From the NCBI RefSeq assembly GCF_902170785.1, contig NZ_CABHYG010000017.1, positions 434,001 through 498,000 of the forward strand: DNA of 64,000 nt. Direction: 5' to 3'. This DNA is from Yersinia proxima. Lineage in GTDB: Bacteria; Pseudomonadota; Gammaproteobacteria; Enterobacterales; Enterobacteriaceae. Both the position numbers and the translations under genes were made by a program. Each line of letters opens with the position of its first letter. Positions within the stretch are counted from its first letter, which is position 1. The notes beneath the pieces are model-generated. The model was not told the DNA's origin. It did not search any database and saw only the letters and a program-made list of their open reading frames with translations. Positions 61,265-64,000 of this stretch are shown piece by piece.

Positions 61265-61383
61265 CAAAGTCATTGGTGTGACAGCAAGGCAGCCAGCAAA
61301 CGCATCCCGATGAGCTGACTCCGGTCAGTGATTCGGGTAAGTAAGTGCAGCTAACACCGCTGTAACGCCAAGGACGAAGGATA
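61265..61383. repeat. Diverged ERIC element before the ompW 3' end
   Basis: The core GCATCCCGATGAGCTGACTC / GGTCAGTGATTCGGGT and flanking AGCCAGC and GTGCAGCTAACA blocks are ERIC-like, but the outer ends (TTGGTGTGACAGC / GCTGTAACGCCAAGG) have diverged, partly keeping complementarity. It runs up to the ompW stop codon. Confidence 0.75.
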
Positions 61384-61384
61384 A

Positions 61385-62020
61385 TCAGAAACGATAACCG
61401 GCACCAAACATAAACACCCAAGGATCAAGGCGGGTATGAATACTTTGCTCCTGGCCATTGGCTTTGAATTTCACGTCAGTTTCGATATTCATCCACCAGA
61501 CAGACATATTCACCATCCAGTTTTCGCTCACCATGTAATCCAGACCCGCCTGACCCGCCACACCCCAAGAATCTTTTACACTCAAATCCGTCAATCCGGC
61601 AGAAGCGCCGGTATTGTTGAATTTTTCATCAAAGAAGGTGGTGTAGTTCAGACCAATACCCAAATACGGGCGCAGTTTGTCTTGTTTGTCGCGAAAATAA
61701 TATTGCGCCATTAATGTTGGTGGTAGTTGCTTAACTTCAGCAATATCCCCAGTCGGCCCAAGCCCTATTTTATGGCGAAAAGGAGTAGCAGCCAGCAATT
61801 CCACACCGATATTATCGGTAACCAGATAACTGAAAGTCAGGCCCAACTGAGTATTGTTATCTGCTTTGAAGGAACCATAACCTAATACATCATCAGACCC
61901 GGCATTGGGTCTGACTGTTGCCGTCCCTGCCCGGAAAATATAATCGCCTGCTTGATGCGCACTTACCGCAGTCGATGCCAGAGTTGCTACGGCTAATATT
62001 GCCAAAGTGACTTTTTTCAT
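61385..62020 (-). CDS. ompW: Outer membrane protein W
   Basis: A 211-residue eight-stranded outer membrane barrel, one residue shorter than E. coli OmpW. Signal peptide about 1-21 (KKVTLAILAVATLASTAVSA), then HQAGDYIFRAGTATVRPN and a C-terminal Phe (MFGAGYRF). I chose ATG 62020; further upstream TTG readings only extend ahead of the signal peptide. A good FNR-type site lies upstream. Confidence 0.95.
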   Translation of the reverse strand: MKKVTLAILAVATLASTAVSAHQAGDYIFRAGTATVRPNAGSDDVLGYGSFKADNNTQLGLTFSYLVTDNIGVELLAATPFRHKIGLGPTGDIAEVKQLPPTLMAQYYFRDKQDKLRPYLGIGLNYTTFFDEKFNNTGASAGLTDLSVKDSWGVAGQAGLDYMVSENWMVNMSVWWMNIETDVKFKANGQEQSIHTRLDPWVFMFGAGYRF

Positions 62021-62164
62021 TATCCATTCCATTTGTAGGTATATTCGCGGACAGAATATACCCACAAATGAGTATTCATGATCCAATCGAGATCACATCT
62101 TTAGTAACAATTTAAATAAATCCTAATTTAAGTAAGGTTATTTAATTCCTTAATAATATTGAAA

Positions 62165-62178
62165 TTGATCTGGATCAT
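62165..62178 (-). promoter_or_regulatory. Candidate FNR site upstream of ompW
   Basis: TTGATCTGGATCAT matches the FNR consensus TTGAT-N4-ATCAA at nine of ten defined bases. It is about 145 bases before the ompW ATG. E. coli ompW is under FNR control, so the same is inferred here. Confidence 0.55.
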
Positions 62179-62316
62179 AAATAGCCGTTTACACCAAATT
62201 GTGCTTCCGGCCATTGCTGAAAAAGACAACAGTTGTCATGCTGCTATGCTTGGATGTTGTATGTGTGAAATCGTGATCGGTTGGCTGTTTACTTGGTAAG
62301 GAGCAGTAGATTCAAG

Positions 62317-62724
62317 ATGAGCGCTGAAATTAATCCGTGTGTCAGTTGTGGTGCCTGCTGTGCCTATTTTCGAGTCTCATTTTATTGGTCGGAGGCCAAA
62401 GATGGCGGCGGTACAGTTCCCTCCGCGATGACCGAGCAGGTCACCCCGTTTATTAGCTGCATGTGCGGCACTAATGGTAAATCTCCCCGCTGCATTGCCC
62501 TCCAGGGCGAGGTCGGCCAGTCTGTTTCTTGTTCAATCTACACCGACCGCCCACCTCCCTGTCATGAATTTGAGCCATCAGGAGAAGCGGGTATTCATAA
62601 TCCCTATTGTGACCGCGCCCGCGCCCATTACGGCTTGCCACCGTTACCTGTTGATAACATCGAGGTAATTAGATTAGAAGAAATCAGCCGTTGGCCAATG
62701 ACAGGATCCCACAGCGCACCATAA
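62317..62724 (+). CDS. YkgJ-type cysteine-cluster protein
   Basis: A 135-residue cytoplasmic protein rich in Cys: CVSCGACC near the start, then CMCGTNGKSPRC, SCSIYTDRPPPCHEFE and a further Cys near residue 100. The pattern fits the YkgJ/UPF0153 family, proposed to bind zinc or an iron-sulfur centre; function unknown. ATG 62317 is the first sensible start, though AAGGAG is 13 bases upstream, farther than usual. Confidence 0.85.
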   Translation: MSAEINPCVSCGACCAYFRVSFYWSEAKDGGGTVPSAMTEQVTPFISCMCGTNGKSPRCIALQGEVGQSVSCSIYTDRPPPCHEFEPSGEAGIHNPYCDRARAHYGLPPLPVDNIEVIRLEEISRWPMTGSHSAP

Positions 62725-62775
62725 CAAGGTATAATCATCGGCTAAGCGCTATTTTTTCGATCCCAAGGAGTTTTC

Positions 62776-63543
62776 ATGCCTATCACGGCTAACACTTTAT
62801 ACCGTGACAGTTTTAACTTTTTACGTAATCAACTAGCCGCCATTCTGTTACTGGCGCTACTGACTGCGTTCATTACCGTCATGCTGAATCAGGCCTTTAT
62901 CCCTGATACTGAACAACTGAGTATTTTAAGTTCCACAGAAAGTGATTTTGCGTCGTCAGGGAATATCAGCATTACGGAGTTAGTGGCACAACTCACACCA
63001 GAGCAGCAGATTATTCTGCTCAAAGTGTCTGCGGCGGCCACCTTTTCTGCATTAGTGGGTAATGTATTGTTAGTCGGTGGCATGCTGACACTGATTTCTA
63101 TGGTTTCTCAAGGCCGTCGTGTTAGCGCATTGCAGGCAATTGGTATTTCACTGCCTATTCTACCCCGCTTGCTGTTGCTGATGTTTATTGGGACGCTGTT
63201 AATTCAGTTGGGAATCACTCTGTTTATCGTGCCGGGTATCATTATTGCCGTCGCGCTTTCGCTATCGCCGGTTATCGTGACCACGGAAAAGATGGGTGTT
63301 TTCGCCGCAATGAAAGCGAGCATTAAATTAGCCTTTGCCAATGTTCGGTTGATTATTCCGGCGATGATGTTGTGGATCGCAGCCAAACTGATTTTGTTAT
63401 ATTTGGTCAACCATCTGACGGCGTTGCCGACCCCTATTGCCAGTGTGGTTTTAGCGTCTCTGAGCAATCTGGTTTCTGCATTATTGCTGGTGTACCTGTT
63501 CCGCTTATATATGTTATTGCGCCCAACCGACGTTACTGCGTAA
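62776..63543 (+). CDS. yciC: UPF0259 membrane protein YciC
   Basis: A 255-residue inner membrane protein with six hydrophobic segments (about 20-40, 88-112, 116-135, 142-168, 190-215 and 218-248), matching YciC from its [19 protein letters not shown] start. Function unknown. AAGGAG precedes the ATG. It lies near ompW, as in E. coli. Confidence 0.94.
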   Translation: MPITANTLYRDSFNFLRNQLAAILLLALLTAFITVMLNQAFIPDTEQLSILSSTESDFASSGNISITELVAQLTPEQQIILLKVSAAATFSALVGNVLLVGGMLTLISMVSQGRRVSALQAIGISLPILPRLLLLMFIGTLLIQLGITLFIVPGIIIAVALSLSPVIVTTEKMGVFAAMKASIKLAFANVRLIIPAMMLWIAAKLILLYLVNHLTALPTPIASVVLASLSNLVSALLLVYLFRLYMLLRPTDVTA

Positions 63544-63560
63544 ACGTCGGTATCGATAAA

Positions 63561-63591
63561 ACAACCAAGGGCCGTAATGGCCCTTGGTTGT
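63561..63591. terminator. Bidirectional terminator after yciC
   Basis: ACAACCAAGGGCC and GGCCCTTGGTTGT form a thirteen-base perfect stem with a five-base loop, followed by TATTTG. It serves yciC and the convergent SulP-type gene. Confidence 0.88.
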
Positions 63592-63643
63592 TATTTGAAA
63601 TTGTTGTTATTTGGCACTCAACAGATTTAAACCCTATCCTCCA

Positions 63644-64000
63644 TCAACCGATTTCGGGTTCGGCTTCAGGTTCTTGTTTCTCGGGTTTTTGTTTCTCTGG
63701 TTCTTGTTTCTCAGCTACCCGCTGCTTACTTTGAATCAGCTTGAGAGCCAGATACAAATCGGGCACCAAAACCAGATCATCATCATGGCTTTTGAACTTA
63801 TTAATCCGGAACCAGCGTGTCAATTCAGTGCGTCGCCCAGCTAATATCAGCTTAATATTACGCTGCTTCAGATCGCGCTTAAGCTCATCTATCGCAGCCA
63901 ACACACTGATATCAGCATAAGTAAAGCTGGCTACCGCATCAATCACCACCCAGTCAGCGGGATGTGGCGTGCTATCAACCAGATTCAAAATACGTCGTTT
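63644..64000 (-). CDS. SulP-family anion transporter, C-terminal STAS domain (cut by window end)
   Basis: The frame is open through base 64000, so the transporter part lies outside. The visible 118 residues hold a STAS domain (WVVIDAVASFTYADISVLAAIDELKR, then IKLILAGRRTELTRWF) of the kind at the C-terminus of SulP anion permeases such as DauA. It ends in a low-complexity tail with repeated EKQEP/EKQKP units. A lone STAS protein is possible but less likely. Confidence 0.75.
   Translation of the reverse strand, partial: KRRILNLVDSTPHPADWVVIDAVASFTYADISVLAAIDELKRDLKQRNIKLILAGRRTELTRWFRINKFKSHDDDLVLVPDLYLALKLIQSKQRVAEKQEPEKQKPEKQEPEAEPEIG

Overview
This 64 kb window is enterobacterial chromosome and almost certainly from the genus Yersinia, probably the Y. 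enterocolitica group. Three things support this. Gene order largely matches the E. coli topA-cysB-acnA-ribA-pgpB-lapAB-pyrF-yciH-osmB-yciT and yciN-sohB-yciK-btuR-rluB-yciO-rnm-trp-ompW-yciC blocks. The trpG and trpD genes are separate, as in Yersinia and Serratia, not fused as in E. coli. The intergenic regions carry many ERIC elements and Yersinia palindromic (YPAL-type) repeats. No rRNA, tRNA, CRISPR array, insertion sequence or prophage was seen.

Layout. 1-2124: end of an arabinose operon (araB 3' part, araA). 2305-7945: a leftward three-gene type I secretion operon with two ABC transporters flanking an HlyD-type adaptor, like the rtxBDE exporter of MARTX toxins, with no toxin gene in view. 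8291-10530: fhs and a ydgK homologue. 10785-18560: the rsx (rnf) electron-transport operon and nth, interrupted between rsxC and rsxD by a Rob-like AraC-family regulator on the opposite strand. 18633-22231: an AT-rich orphan helical-protein gene and a YdeP-like molybdopterin oxidoreductase. 22607-27357: rnb, cstA and a ybdD-like gene. 27594-30975: fructose-6-phosphate aldolase with divergent yciT, a DUF2164 gene, araD (about 27 kb from araBA) and osmB. 31300-37154: yciH-pyrF and lapAB, which form one operon in E. coli but are separated here by a BhsA-like gene, a benE/sutR divergent pair and a small ribbon-helix-helix protein gene. 37350-53337: housekeeping genes from pgpB to rnm. 53476-60603: the full trp operon with promoter/operator, leader peptide and attenuator, with an ERIC element inside the operon between trpC and trpB. 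60812-64000: a BON-domain lipoprotein, ompW, a YkgJ-type cysteine-cluster protein, yciC and the end of a SulP-type transporter.

How the parts work together. The core is metabolic: tryptophan synthesis, pyrimidine and riboflavin synthesis, aconitase, sulfur regulation (CysB, SutR-like), arabinose use, peptide/pyruvate-type uptake (CstA) and one-carbon metabolism (Fhs). The accessory content sits in discrete insertions between conserved blocks. The most unusual points are the substrate-less two-ABC secretion operon, the split rsx operon with a terminator-like hairpin and a duplicated start region just before rsxA, the AT-rich orphan gene at 18633-19430, and mobile miniature repeats placed where they become part of mRNAs (inside trp, after osmB, before rsxA). 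All names are from recognition of protein sequence and synteny by eye; no database search was run.
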